Below are positions 1-8,662 of a stretch of DNA of 64,000 bases, in pieces. Position 1 is the stretch's first letter. Each line of letters opens with the position of its first letter. The notes beneath the pieces were generated by a model. It was not told where the DNA came from and searched no databases. It saw only the letters and a list, made by a program, of their open reading frames with translations. Made by a program: the position numbers and the translations under genes. Source of the DNA: Yinghuangia sp045039925 (GTDB lineage: Bacteria > Actinomycetota > Actinomycetes > Streptomycetales > Streptomycetaceae); contig CP108400.1 in assembly GCA_045039925.1 (NCBI GenBank), positions 7,006,001 through 7,070,000 on the forward strand, written 5' to 3'.

Positions 1-994
1 TGGCGGTGGCGCTTTCGCCGCGCACCATCTGGTAATACATCGGTGCGAGCAGCATCATCCCGAAGAACCCGCACATGAAGAGCGCCAGCGTGGTCGCCGA
101 GGTGGCCACTGCCCGCTCGCGCAGCAGCCGCAGGTCGATGAGCGGGTGCTCGGCGCGCAGCGCATGCGCCACGAACGCCACCACCAGCAGCGCTCCCGCG
201 GCGGTCGGCAGCGAGGCCGAGACGTCGGCGAAGTCGCCGTGGTGCGCACCGGTCGTCAGACCGAAGATGAGCGCGGACAGCCCGGGGGACAGGAGCAGCA
301 GCCCCTTGACGTCCAACGGCCGGGTGGGCGACGGCTCGTCGGGTCCGAGTACGCGTGCCGCGAGCGCCAGTGCGACGAACGCGAGCGGCACGTTGAGGTA
401 GAAGATCCAGCGCCAGGAGACCGCGTCGACCAGCCAGCCGCCGACGAGCGGGCCGGCCATCGGCGCGAGCTGCATGGGGATGCCGACGATGGCCATGACC
501 TGCGGCATCCGCTCGCCCGCGTGGCGCGTCATGATCGTCATGCCGACCGGCATGATCATGCCGCCGCCGAGGCCCTGGAGCACGCGGAACGCGATCAGCG
601 ACTCGATCGACCACGCCATCCCGCACAGCACCGAGCCGCCGAGGAACAGCACCACCGAGGCCATGAACACGCGTTGGGTGCCGAAGCGGCCGATCGCCCA
701 CGCGCTCACCGGGATCACCGCGGCCAGCGCGAGCGTGTACGCGGTGGCCACCCACTGCACGGTCGCGAGCGACGTCGAGAAGTCCGACGAGAGCCTGTTG
801 AGCGAGACGTTGACGGCGGTCATGTCGAGCCCGGTCATGGCCATGCCGAGGACGACCACGAGCGCGACCGCCAGCAGATGCCGGTCGAGCTTCCCCGGTG
901 GCGCGGTTCCGGCGGCTGTCCCGGGGCCCGGCGCGGTCCCGGGCCCCGGGAGTTCCCCCGGGCTTTCGTGCTTCTCCAGTGCGGTCGTGGCCAT
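1..994 (-). CDS. DHA2-family MFS drug efflux transporter, C-terminus cut off by window edge
   Basis: This is a minus-strand gene whose 3' end lies outside the window, leaving about 331 codons. It starts at ATG 992-994 with a GGAG ribosome site about six bases upstream. After a Pro/Gly-rich N-terminal tail comes a first membrane segment with the motif LDMTAVNVSLNRL, which matches the EmrB/QacA (DHA2, normally 14 membrane segments) signature LDxTIVNVALP. Close to the window edge QMVRGESA matches the loop at the start of the family's second half. Such proteins are proton-driven exporters of drugs, dyes or antibiotics in the plasma membrane. The substrate is unknown. The TetR regulator at 1816 lies just beyond the FMN reductase and may control this gene as well, which is inference. 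The opposite strand is also open here but is only a high-GC shadow. Confidence 0.85.
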   Translation of the reverse strand, partial: MATTALEKHESPGELPGPGTAPGPGTAAGTAPPGKLDRHLLAVALVVVLGMAMTGLDMTAVNVSLNRLSSDFSTSLATVQWVATAYTLALAAVIPVSAWAIGRFGTQRVFMASVVLFLGGSVLCGMAWSIESLIAFRVLQGLGGGMIMPVGMTIMTRHAGERMPQVMAIVGIPMQLAPMAGPLVGGWLVDAVSWRWIFYLNVPLAFVALALAARVLGPDEPSPTRPLDVKGLLLLSPGLSALIFGLTTGAHHGDFADVSASLPTAAGALLVVAFVAHALRAEHPLIDLRLLRERAVATSATTLALFMCGFFGMMLLAPMYYQMVRGESATA

Positions 995-1014
995 CACGGG
1001 CTCCGATTCCTCGT

Positions 1015-1050
1015 CGGCAGGCGGCAGGCGGCAGGCGGCAGGTCGGCAGG
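1015..1050. repeat. Short CGGCAGG tandem repeat
   Basis: Four head-to-tail copies of CGGCAGG (1015-1042) are followed after one T by a fifth copy (1044-1050). They lie between the FMN reductase stop and the MFS start, just upstream of the MFS gene. Slippage could alter the spacing of the MFS upstream region. No function is evident. Confidence 0.6.
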
Positions 1051-1072
1051 CGCCGGCGGGACGGACGGTTGC

Positions 1073-1696
1073 TCAGGAGCCGTACGGGCGGGCGGACTTG
1101 GCGTCGCGCAGCGCCCGCGCCCACCACACGACCTGGTCGAGCATCGTCTTGGCGGCGGTGCCGCAGCCCTCGGGATCCCGGGGCTCCGACCCCTCGAACG
1201 CGCCTGCGGCGCCGTGGAAGCTGACCGTGTCGCGCACCGTGACGGCGTGCAGTTCGGCGAAGACCTGCCGCAGCTGTTCGACGGCGCGCAGGCCGCCCGC
1301 GAGGCCGCCGTACGCCACGAACCCGATCGGCTTGGCCTGCCACTCGACGTAGTGCTGGTCGATGAGGTTCTTCAGCGGCGCGGGGAAGCTGTGGTTGTAC
1401 TCCGGCGTCACCACGACGAACGCGTCGGCGGCGGCCAGCCGGGGCGTGACCGCGGCGAACAGCGCGGCGTCGGCCGGTGCCGGGTCGCCCCAGCCCATCG
1501 CGTACGGGACCGGCGTCTCGACCAGGTCGACGACGTCGACGAGCAGGTCGTCGCGCTGCTCGGCGAGCCCGGTGAACCAGGTGCCCACGGTCGGTCCGAA
1601 GCGGCCGTCGCGGGTGCTCGCCAGGACGACGGCGAGCCGGACCGGCGCGGTGTCGGTCGCGGAAGTGCCGGTCGTGGCGGTGGCGGTGGTGTTCAT
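1073..1696 (-). CDS. NADPH-dependent FMN reductase / flavodoxin-like oxidoreductase
   Basis: This encodes a 207-residue soluble protein of the NADPH-dependent FMN reductase family (flavodoxin-like fold). Such enzymes transfer electrons from NAD(P)H through bound FMN to quinones, azo compounds or other acceptors. Evidence includes the N-terminal strand LAVVLASTRDGRFG, which binds the FMN phosphate, and the conserved TPEYNHSFPAPLKNLID segment typical of the family. I chose ATG 1694-1696 because GGGAGG sits seven bases upstream. The reading frame extends further upstream but crosses the operator region. The gene is divergent from the TetR regulator at 1816 and shares a palindrome-rich spacer with it, so it is probably the regulator's target. 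The physiological electron acceptor cannot be read from the sequence. Confidence 0.88.
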   Translation of the reverse strand: MNTTATATTGTSATDTAPVRLAVVLASTRDGRFGPTVGTWFTGLAEQRDDLLVDVVDLVETPVPYAMGWGDPAPADAALFAAVTPRLAAADAFVVVTPEYNHSFPAPLKNLIDQHYVEWQAKPIGFVAYGGLAGGLRAVEQLRQVFAELHAVTVRDTVSFHGAAGAFEGSEPRDPEGCGTAAKTMLDQVVWWARALRDAKSARPYGS

Positions 1697-1720
1697 GGGG
1701 ATCCTCCCGAGAAAGGGTGT

Positions 1721-1793
1721 GTGTACGGTGTATCGAGCTGCGTACATCGTACACATCAATGTGTACGGTGTACAGCTATTGATACGGTGTACG
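1721..1793. promoter_or_regulatory. Clustered palindromes and GTACGGTGTA repeats: probable TetR operator
   Basis: The spacer between the divergent FMN reductase and TetR genes holds a perfect 20-base palindrome, CGTACACATCAATGTGTACG (1748-1767), and three copies of a TACGGTGTA-type element (from about 1721, 1763 and 1781). The half-site GTAC also recurs as GTACATCGTAC (1742-1752) and GTACGGTGTAC (1763-1773). TetR-family repressors commonly bind such dyads between themselves and a divergent target. Binding here is inferred from position and symmetry only. Confidence 0.7.
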
Positions 1794-1815
1794 CAACCAG
1801 CGAGAGGAGCCGGCG

Positions 1816-2607
1816 ATGGCCCAGGTGGACGAGAAGCCGAACGACTCGGCAGACAAGCAGTCCGAGGCGTCCCAGACGTCCCAGGCATCCCAGGCGTCCC
1901 AGGTGACGATCTGGGAGCGGATGGAGAAGCCCGCCAAAGCTCCGCGCACGACCCTGACCCACGCCGCGATCGCCGCCGCGGCCGTCGAGATTGCCGACGC
2001 CGACAGCCTCGACGCCGTCTCGATGCGCAAGCTGTCCGGGCACCTGGGCGTCACGACGATGGCGCTGTACCGCTACGTCGCCAACAAGGAGGAGTTGTTC
2101 GAGCTGATGCTCGACGAGGCGTACGTCAAGTACCGCAACCCCGCCGTGCCCGGCGAGACCTGGCGCGACGTCATGCGGGTCCATGCCCACCAGATGCGCG
2201 CCATCGCGCTGCGCCACCCCTGGACGGTCGAACTCGCGCTGCGCAGCGTCGTCAGCATCACCCCGCGCGTCATGGCGAGCGTGGAGCGCGCACTGGCCGC
2301 ATTCGACGGACTGGGCCTGGACATCGACGCAATGGCCGATGCGCAGTACGCCGTCATGTCGTACGTGCGCGGCGCCATCACCGACGAAGTCGGGCACGTC
2401 GAGCTGCTGAAGAACCGCCAGTGGCGGTCCCGCGACGACCTCCGCGAGGCGTACGCACCGCACATGAGGTGGCTGATGCAGAGCGGGCGTTATCCCGTCT
2501 ATCACCGCTACGGGCTCGGCGCGGTCCGCAAGGACGACACCGAGGGACGCTTCGAGTTCGGGCTCGAATGCGTGCTCGACGGCATCGCGGCGAGACTGGG
2601 CGTCTGA
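1816..2607 (+). CDS. TetR/AcrR-family transcriptional regulator
   Basis: This 263-residue regulator has a Ser/Gln-rich N-terminal tail (SQTSQASQASQ) followed by a TetR-type helix-turn-helix at about residues 68-90, with the hallmark TTMALYRYVANKEEL. The C-terminal half resembles the tetracycline-repressor-type ligand domain (TetR_C), which is the effector pocket and dimer interface. The start has AGAGGAG upstream. It is divergently transcribed from the FMN reductase across a palindrome-rich spacer, the classic arrangement for an autoregulated repressor of a neighbouring detoxification gene. The ligand is unknown. The MFS exporter next to the FMN reductase would fit an efflux regulon, but that is inference. 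Confidence 0.9.
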   Translation: MAQVDEKPNDSADKQSEASQTSQASQASQVTIWERMEKPAKAPRTTLTHAAIAAAAVEIADADSLDAVSMRKLSGHLGVTTMALYRYVANKEELFELMLDEAYVKYRNPAVPGETWRDVMRVHAHQMRAIALRHPWTVELALRSVVSITPRVMASVERALAAFDGLGLDIDAMADAQYAVMSYVRGAITDEVGHVELLKNRQWRSRDDLREAYAPHMRWLMQSGRYPVYHRYGLGAVRKDDTEGRFEFGLECVLDGIAARLGV

Positions 2608-2742
2608 GGGGGACACGCCGAGCCGGAATCCACGGATTCTCCCTGGTTCCGGCTGATCTGCCATAGCCCGCCGACAATTTCGTCATTCTCGGCGGGTTCA
2701 CACTCTCGGCTTCCGGGTGGTGCGTGCTCCAAACTGGGGAAC

Positions 2743-3909
2743 GTGCAGCAGCACACGACGAGGCGCTCGGAGGCGCCCGGCCGGCCGCCTCCGCAGGACA
2801 CGAGGACGGACGCCCTCGAAGACCCGGCCGAGACCGCGGACCCCGGCACGCCCGCACGTGCGGCGGGGCCCGACCCCCCGGAGCGGAACGGCGGCGAGCC
2901 CGCGCCCGCCGCGGACAGCGGCCCCGACGCCGAGGCCGACACCGAGGCGGACGCCGATTCCGCACCCGAACCCCCGGCCCCCGACGACTCGCACGGGCCC
3001 TCCGCCGACCTCCTGCGCCAATACCTGCGCGAGATCGGCCGGATCCCGCTCCTCACGGCCGCCGACGAGGTCGAACTCGCCCGCAGCGTCGAGGCCGGGC
3101 TCTTCGCCGAGGAGAAGCTCGCCCGCGAGCCCGCCCTCGACGACCCCGCCCTGCGCGCCGCGCTCGAACACCTCGTCGCGCAAGGCTGCGCGGCCAAGCG
3201 CCGCCTGATCGAGTCCAACCTGCGGCTCGTGGTCTCCGTCGCCAAGCGGTACGTCGGACGCGGCCTGAGCCTCCTCGACCTGGTCCAGGAGGGCAACCTC
3301 GGACTCATCAGAGCCGTCGAGAAGTTCGACTACACGCGCGGCTACAAGTTCTCGACGTACGCGACATGGTGGATCCGCCAGGCGATGAGCCGCGCGCTCG
3401 CCGACCAGGCCCGCACGATCCGCGTGCCGGTGCACGTCGTCGAACTCATCAACCGCGTCGTCCGCGTGCAACGCCGCCTCGTGCAGGAGCGCGGCGAGGA
3501 GCCGACCCCCGAGGACCTGGCCGCCGTGCTCGACCTCGACCCCGCGCGGGTGGTCGACGTCCTGCGGCTCGCCCAGGAACCGGTGTCGCTGCACACGCCG
3601 GTCGGCGAGGACGAGGTGCTGCTCGGTGACATCGTCGAGGACGCCGACGCGGCCTCGCCCGCCGAGTCCGCCGCGTACCTGATGCTCCGCGAGCATCTGG
3701 AGGCGCTCCTCTCGACACTCGGCGACCGCGAGAAGAGCGTGGTGCAGATGCGCTACGGGCTGGCCGACGGGCAGCCGCACACCCTGGAGGAGATCGGACG
3801 CAAGTTCGGCGTGACGCGGGAGCGCATAAGGCAGATCGAATCGCGCACGCTGTCCAAGCTCCGCGACCGGTCGTACGCGGACCAACTGCGCGGCTACCTC
3901 GACACGTGA
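2743..3909 (+). CDS. RNA polymerase sigma factor, sigma-70 group 2 (Hrd-like)
   Basis: This 388-residue sigma factor begins with about 85 residues of acidic, Pro-rich low-complexity sequence. Next come region 1.2 (LLRQYLREIGRIPLL, about 88-120), region 2 (about 155-225, with NLRLVVSVAKRY, GNLGLIRAVEKFDY and TYATWWIRQA), region 3 and a region 4.2 helix-turn-helix near the end (EEIGRKFGVTRERIRQIE). All core-binding and -10/-35 recognition regions are intact. It lacks the long region 1.1 of the housekeeping HrdB, so it fits the non-essential primary-like sigmas HrdA/HrdC/HrdD. Which paralogue it is cannot be decided here. The start is GTG at 2743 with GGGGA upstream. No anti-sigma gene is adjacent. 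Confidence 0.92.
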   Translation: MQQHTTRRSEAPGRPPPQDTRTDALEDPAETADPGTPARAAGPDPPERNGGEPAPAADSGPDAEADTEADADSAPEPPAPDDSHGPSADLLRQYLREIGRIPLLTAADEVELARSVEAGLFAEEKLAREPALDDPALRAALEHLVAQGCAAKRRLIESNLRLVVSVAKRYVGRGLSLLDLVQEGNLGLIRAVEKFDYTRGYKFSTYATWWIRQAMSRALADQARTIRVPVHVVELINRVVRVQRRLVQERGEEPTPEDLAAVLDLDPARVVDVLRLAQEPVSLHTPVGEDEVLLGDIVEDADAASPAESAAYLMLREHLEALLSTLGDREKSVVQMRYGLADGQPHTLEEIGRKFGVTRERIRQIESRTLSKLRDRSYADQLRGYLDT

Positions 3910-3911
3910 CA

Positions 3912-3950
3912 CCGGCCCCGGCCCGGGGAACAGGGCCGGGACCGGGCCGG
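3912..3950 (+). terminator. GC-rich hairpin after the sigma gene
   Basis: Directly after the sigma stop codon, CCGGCCC (3912-3918) pairs with GGGCCGG (3944-3950), and GGCCC (3920-3924) pairs with GGGCC (3933-3937). There is no T tract, as is common for actinobacterial terminators. It would separate the sigma gene from the kinase-like gene. Confidence 0.45.
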
Positions 3951-3995
3951 ACCGTCCTGCCTCGCGCGGTCCCCGTCGCCTCCTAAACTGCGGCC

Positions 3996-5462
3996 ATGGT
4001 CAGCATGCGCGGTCGTCTCGTCGCCGGGGTCCACTGCTCGCACCGGGCTGCCCGGATCGTCGTATGCGACGGCGACACCGGCGACATCCGCCGCCAGGCC
4101 GTCGTGCGCTTCGCGGACGGCGCGCACGGCGACCCGGTGTCGTGGCTGCGGGCGTTCGGCGAGGCGGCCGGCGGCGGCACCCTCGACGACGTCGAGGCCA
4201 TCGGCGTCACCGCCCAGGGCCACGGCCTCATAGCACTCGACGCCACGGGCGTCGTGGTCGCGCCGCCGCTCCCGCACGACGACATCAGCGCGTCGGGCGC
4301 CGCTGCCGAACTCGTCGAGGAACTGGGCGGGGCGCAGGAGTGGTTGACCGCCACCGGCCTCGTCCCGAACGCCACCACCGCCGTGTCGCACCTGCGCCGT
4401 CTCTTGCGCTTCGAACCCGAGGAGGCCGCCCGCGTCGTGGCCGCCGCCCTCCCGCACGACTGGCTTACCTGGCAACTCCTCGGTTGCCCGGCCGAGTTGA
4501 CCACCGACCGCTCGGACGCCTCGACCACCGGCTACTGGTCGCCGCACACCGGCGGCTGGCGCGAGGACCTGGCCGAACAGGCCTTCGGGCGTCCGGTACG
4601 CCTGCCGCGCCTCGTCGGCCCGGGCGAGTCCGCCGGGCGTACCCCCGAGGGCCTGGTCATCTCGGCCGGCGCGGGAGCCGAGGCGGCCCTCGCCTTCGGC
4701 CTCGGCCTCGAACACGGCGACGTCGTGATCGCGGCCGGTGCGGCGGGCGCGGCGTTCGCGGTGCACGACGGGCCCACCGCGGATCCCGTGGTCGCGGGTC
4801 TGGCGGACGCCTCGGGGCGGCGGCTGCCGATCGTCCGCACCCTCAACGCGGTCCGCGTGCTGCGCGGCGCCGCCGCGATGCTCGGCGTCGACACTGCCGG
4901 CTTCGACGAACTCGCGCTCCGGGCCACTCCGGGCGCGTGCGGGCTGGTGATGCTGCCCTACCTGGACGGGGAGCGCGTTCCCAACCTCCCGCACGCGGCG
5001 GGCACGTTGACGGGGCTGCACCGCGAGAGCATGACGCCCGAGGCCTTCGCCCGCGCCGCGGTCGAGGGCATGGTGTGCGGCCTCGCCGACGCCCTCGACG
5101 TGCTGCGGGCCTGCGGGGTGGCCGTCGAACGGGTCATCCTCGTCGGCGTCGGGGCCCGCTCCGCGGCGGTGCGCTCGGTCGCCCCCATGGTCTTCGGCGT
5201 CCCGGTCGCGGTCCCGGAGCCGACCGAGGCGGCCCGCGCGGCGGCGCTGGGCGTCGCCCGGCAGGCGGCCTGGGCGTTGTCCGGCAAGCCGGACGTCCCG
5301 GCCTGGCCGCGGCCCGCCACGGTGTTCGCGGCGGCCGGCGAGGAGGACCTCGCGGTGGGCAGCGCGGTACGCGAGCAGTACGCGGAGGTGCGGGACGGGC
5401 TGCACCCGGAGGCCGCGTCGCGCGACACGGGCGGCGTGACCGGTCGGCACCGCCGCGGCTGA
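3996..5462 (+). CDS. FGGY-family carbohydrate kinase-like protein (xylulokinase-like), probably catalytically inactive
   Basis: The 488-residue product has the two-domain FGGY kinase fold and aligns best by eye with actinobacterial xylulokinases. Shared segments are LPHDWLTWQLLG, TTDRSDASTTGYW and LPYLDGERVPNLP. However, the catalytic motifs are changed. The N-terminal phosphate loop, normally GVDxSTQS, reads GVHCSHRA. The catalytic-base motif, normally GTGDNAAAA, reads GAGAEAALA. The phosphate loop normally written GTSG reads GAAG. Both aspartates needed for sugar phosphorylation are therefore gone, so this looks like a pseudokinase. No Shine-Dalgarno sequence precedes ATG 3996. A -10-like TAAACT at 3984-3989 ends six bases before it, suggesting a leaderless mRNA. 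Its function is unknown; sugar sensing or binding is possible. Confidence 0.8.
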   Translation: MVSMRGRLVAGVHCSHRAARIVVCDGDTGDIRRQAVVRFADGAHGDPVSWLRAFGEAAGGGTLDDVEAIGVTAQGHGLIALDATGVVVAPPLPHDDISASGAAAELVEELGGAQEWLTATGLVPNATTAVSHLRRLLRFEPEEAARVVAAALPHDWLTWQLLGCPAELTTDRSDASTTGYWSPHTGGWREDLAEQAFGRPVRLPRLVGPGESAGRTPEGLVISAGAGAEAALAFGLGLEHGDVVIAAGAAGAAFAVHDGPTADPVVAGLADASGRRLPIVRTLNAVRVLRGAAAMLGVDTAGFDELALRATPGACGLVMLPYLDGERVPNLPHAAGTLTGLHRESMTPEAFARAAVEGMVCGLADALDVLRACGVAVERVILVGVGARSAAVRSVAPMVFGVPVAVPEPTEAARAAALGVARQAAWALSGKPDVPAWPRPATVFAAAGEEDLAVGSAVREQYAEVRDGLHPEAASRDTGGVTGRHRRG

Positions 5463-5658
5463 CGGCCGCGCGTGGATGCCGCCGCCCACCGCCGCCACCG
5501 CGCGCGGGACTTGCGCGGCTGCGGTCGCGGCCTGACCGCGGGCCGACCACGGCTCGGGGCGACCCGAGGCACGCCCCGACGTACGCCTGCCGGGCCGACC
5601 GGCGGGCTCGACAGGCCGTCCTACCGGCCGTGCCAAGGGCTGGCTCTACAGGCCGGCC

Positions 5659-5967
5659 CTACAGGCCGTCGTCGTACCGCCGGTTCGCGGCGCTGTGCCC
5701 GTTGTGGTGCACACCGTCCGACGAGGCGAACTTGTCCGGCAGGTGGCGCCCGACGCGCTCCGGCAGGTGCTCGCCGAGCTTCTGCACGGCCTTGCCCCCG
5801 GCGTCGCGGCTGAAGCCCGCCGCCGCGTGGCCGGCGCTCTGCACGGGCGCGCTGTCGACGATGCTGCGCGTCGCCTTGCGGATCTGCTCGTACCGGTCCC
5901 GTCCGGCCTTGGCGCCCAAGACGTACCCGACGGCGAGGCCGGCGACGAAGGTGATGCGGGTGCCCAT
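5659..5967 (-). CDS. Small YtxH-like membrane protein
   Basis: This encodes a 102-residue protein with one N-terminal hydrophobic segment containing a glycine pattern (ITFVAGLAVGYVLGAKAG). A charged, amphipathic cytoplasmic tail follows, with RDRYEQIRKATRSIVDS and later LPERVGRHLPDKF. It resembles the YtxH-like and general-stress small membrane proteins that are common in Streptomyces and have no known biochemical role. I chose ATG 5965-5967 because GGAGGG lies seven bases upstream. An in-frame ATG four codons earlier overlaps that ribosome site. It stands alone between the kinase-like gene and the tRNAs. Confidence 0.72.
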   Translation of the reverse strand: MGTRITFVAGLAVGYVLGAKAGRDRYEQIRKATRSIVDSAPVQSAGHAAAGFSRDAGGKAVQKLGEHLPERVGRHLPDKFASSDGVHHNGHSAANRRYDDGL

Positions 5968-6229
5968 GGGGATTCCCTCCATAAGGTGCGGTCCCGTCCG
6001 TTGCTGCGAGTCCACGACTACCCGCGACGACGGCAGGACAACCGCCGCGGGGGCAGGCCGGGGCACGGCACGGGAGGCCGGGGTGGATCGTGAGTCTGCC
6101 AGGTGGGGCCCGCGGGCGGCGTGTGCCCCGCCGTCCGCGGGCGTATCGCCCCGGAAAACCCGTGTACGAGGCACCCCTCGGAGTGCGCTAATGTATTCCA
6201 CGCAGCGATCGCCCAGGCGGTCAGCGCAA

Positions 6230-6302
6230 TCCCCTGTAGCTCAATTGGCAGAGCAGCCGGCTGTTAACCGGCAGGTTACTGGTTCGAGTCCAGTCGGGGG
6301 AG
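6230..6302 (+). tRNA. tRNA-Asn (anticodon GTT)
   Basis: This is a full cloverleaf. The acceptor TCCCCTG pairs with CGGGGGA (6295-6301), the D arm is present, the anticodon loop CTGTTAA has anticodon GTT, and the T arm is GTTCGAGTC. The discriminator is G at 6302. CCA is not encoded in full. It reads AAC/AAU codons. Confidence 0.96.
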
Positions 6303-6330
6303 CAACCCCCACGAAGATCGCGACGAGTAG

Positions 6331-6357
6331 AGCCCCATGGTCATGACCATGGGGCTT
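6331..6357 (+). terminator. Perfect hairpin downstream of tRNA-Asn
   Basis: A 26-base perfect inverted repeat has arms AGCCCCATGGTCA and TGACCATGGGGCT (6331-6356) and is followed by TTGT. Its position about 30 bases after the tRNA fits a transcription terminator. Confidence 0.75.
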
Positions 6358-6688
6358 TGTGCTGTCCGCACGAGGGTTGCCGCCACCCTTGCTGCCACCC
6401 ATGTCACTGCCCTTGTCGGCGCCCTCCGTCCGCAGCCTCCCCGCGACCGACGGCAGTACCCCGGGCGTCACCCGAAAGCAGTATGAGGCGGGAGCGGAAT
6501 GCGAAAGCGGTTCCCTGGAACGGCTTTTCGCCCGCTCGCAGGGGGTGCGCGACGGCGGGACCGGTGCGCGGACGGCGTACCGGGAGAGCGTGCGGGGAGC
6601 GCGGAGGGCGGCCGACGGGAAACCCGGCGAGCAGGGTCGCATCGCGAACGGCTATGCTGCCGGGGCCGATACCGGTGAGGTTCGGCAC

Positions 6689-6762
6689 GGGGCGGTAGCT
6701 CAGCCGGTTAGAGCAAGGGACTCATAATCCCTCGGTCGTGGGTTCGAGTCCCACCCGCCCCA
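6689..6762 (+). tRNA. tRNA with CAT anticodon (Met elongator or Ile2)
   Basis: This is a full cloverleaf of 74 bases. The acceptor GGGGCGG pairs with CCGCCCC (6755-6761), the discriminator is A, the anticodon stem is AGGGA/TCCCT and the loop is CTCATAA. The loop sequence is shared by elongator tRNA-Met and by tRNA-Ile2, whose C34 is modified by TilS, so the identity is left open, with Met more likely. A TATGCT sequence at 6653-6658 could be its -10 box. Confidence 0.93.
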
Positions 6763-7031
6763 CTCACGTCGGCGCGCGTGATCAGCCGACCGGTCGCGTG
6801 GTTTCCTCCGGAGGTCCGGAGGGAACCGTACGCACCAGGTGCGAATGCCGATCACGGATTGTGTTTGCCCGGCTACTGTCGCGCTTCGCCCGCGAGCTTA
6901 GCAACACTGTCCGCAACGAACCGCGACGTTTCACCCGTTCGGGTGGGTGGCGTTGGGGTGGCGCCCGAGCGGCACGTCCCCGGGTCCGCTAGCGCCGGCA
7001 AATCCCCGCCCAGGACCCGGCCAGGACCCGG

Positions 7032-8138
7032 CTAGCCCTGCCAGCGGAAGCCGTTGCGGCTCGTCAGGTCGGCGATGACCCCCTGGCCCTGGCCGCTCGG
7101 GTGGAACCAGTCCCAGTGGCTCAGGTCGTTCTTCGTGAACCGGTGCGCGTTGACCGCGCCGCCGTCGTACCGGCACTGCTCCGCCCACTCGTTGCACGTC
7201 TTGCGCAGCACTTCGTTGAACGCGACGACCCGGTCCCGCACCCGCTGGCGCCGTTCGATGTCGTCCGGCTTCGTCGACTCCGGATCGCCCAGCATGGTCT
7301 GGCAGATGCCCGTCGACCACACCGCCCGGGCCATGCGCTCGCCGCGCGCCACCTCCCACAGGCGGGCGAGGTCCGGAATGCTGACCACGAGCACGCGCAC
7401 ACCGGGCAGCCCCTGGCGCAGCACGGTGAGGCCCTCGCGCAACTGCTGCTCGAACTCGGAGACCGACGTCATCTGCGACTCCTTGTCGCGGCAGGCGTCG
7501 TTCGCGCCGAGGAGGACCGTGACGTACTCCACGCCCTGGCCGACCGCGACACGCGCCTGGTCGTCGAGCTCGTTCATGCGGGCGCCCGTTCGCGCGTCGT
7601 TGTGCACCGCCTCGCGCGGCACCCCGAGGCGCTTCGCGTGGCTGTCGACGTCGTCGCCCGTCGCCCACGACTTGGACGGGCAGTCCTTCAGCGGTACGGA
7701 GCACGCGTCGTACCCGCGCGTTATGGAGTCGCCGAGCGCGGCCATCGACCGCGGCTTGGGGAAGGGACCGGACGGCCGGGTCGGCGCCTTGCTCGTGGAC
7801 GCGGACGGTCCCGTCGACGGGGTCTGCGCGGAAGCGGTCGGCGAGGACGTGGCCAGGGGAGCCGCCGACGTCCCCGGCGGTTGCGCCGGGCCCACGCCCA
7901 ACTCGTCGCCCGCGCGCTGCACGCCGTCCGGGCCGCCGCCCGAGGAGCACGCGGCGACGGCGGCGAGGGCGAGGGCGGCCAGGACGGCGCCGGCTCTGCG
8001 GCGGAGCGACGCTCCGCGTCCACCCGTGCCACGCCCCGGCGTTCGCCCGACGGCGCCCGCGGTCCGAGCGCCTGCCGGCGCCGCGGACGCCGCCACCGCC
8101 CGTACGCGCGGCAGCCCCGCCCCGCTCCCGATGCCCAC
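7032..8138 (-). CDS. SGNH/GDSL-type esterase lipoprotein
   Basis: This encodes a 368-residue exported hydrolase. An unusually long, Arg/Gly-rich N-terminal region leads into a hydrophobic stretch ending in the lipobox VAAC (Cys about 64), so it is probably anchored as a lipoprotein. A Ser/Thr/Pro-rich linker follows. The SGNH hydrolase domain then starts with ALGDSITRG (nucleophile Ser about 138), has the block V motif LGANDAC, and ends with DWFHPSG, where Asp and His (about 346) complete the triad. I chose GTG 8136-8138 because GGAGGGG lies seven bases upstream. An in-frame GTG at 8222 would add 28 residues. Substrates of this family are esters or acylated sugars, and none can be assigned here. 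No operon partner is seen. Confidence 0.82.
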   Translation of the reverse strand: MGIGSGAGLPRVRAVAASAAPAGARTAGAVGRTPGRGTGGRGASLRRRAGAVLAALALAAVAACSSGGGPDGVQRAGDELGVGPAQPPGTSAAPLATSSPTASAQTPSTGPSASTSKAPTRPSGPFPKPRSMAALGDSITRGYDACSVPLKDCPSKSWATGDDVDSHAKRLGVPREAVHNDARTGARMNELDDQARVAVGQGVEYVTVLLGANDACRDKESQMTSVSEFEQQLREGLTVLRQGLPGVRVLVVSIPDLARLWEVARGERMARAVWSTGICQTMLGDPESTKPDDIERRQRVRDRVVAFNEVLRKTCNEWAEQCRYDGGAVNAHRFTKNDLSHWDWFHPSGQGQGVIADLTSRNGFRWQG

Positions 8139-8662
8139 AGTTGCCCCCTCCGTCCCCACCCACGCGGATTGCCCGGTCGAATCCTCCTGCGCATCCGCGT
8201 CCCGCCGCCTACCCTCGAACACATCGGGTGTCGCGGGCGGTTGCCGTTTGCGGCTCCTCCTGACGGTATGTCATCCCTTCGAGTGAATGCTGGGGTGCGG
8301 AGGGATGGGTTCAGGATGCGGGGGGCAGGGTGAGTGCAGTGGCTCACAGAATCCGAGACCGAATCCGATGCTGAATCCGAGACTGTGAGTGACGTTTGGA
8401 ACCCCGGTTTCCGGTGTAATCCTCATCGTGCATACGGAGAGTGATTGTTTCGCGTGGTGCTTCCGATGTGCGTGAGGCACAATGAGGCACACAAACCACA
8501 CGTAGGAACACATGCGGCCGGTACCGACCGGCAGCCGAGGAGTGGAGCAGCAGGACAGAAGAAGACGGACGCACGGTAGGGCACGTGGGTCGGAGCAGGT
8601 GACCGAGGCAGGACCCGAGGCCGCTGGGGAAGGCGAACCTCGTCCTTAGCCTGGAGGTCCCA

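Noticed and set aside
146..1906. Long plus-strand open frame over the MFS and FMN reductase genes
   Set aside because: Arg/His-rich, crosses two well-supported minus-strand genes and their operator; a shadow of high third-position GC.
4064..6346. 760-codon frame overlapping the kinase-like gene and tRNA-Asn
   Set aside because: Runs through a tRNA and an FGGY-fold protein; low-complexity Arg-rich translation.
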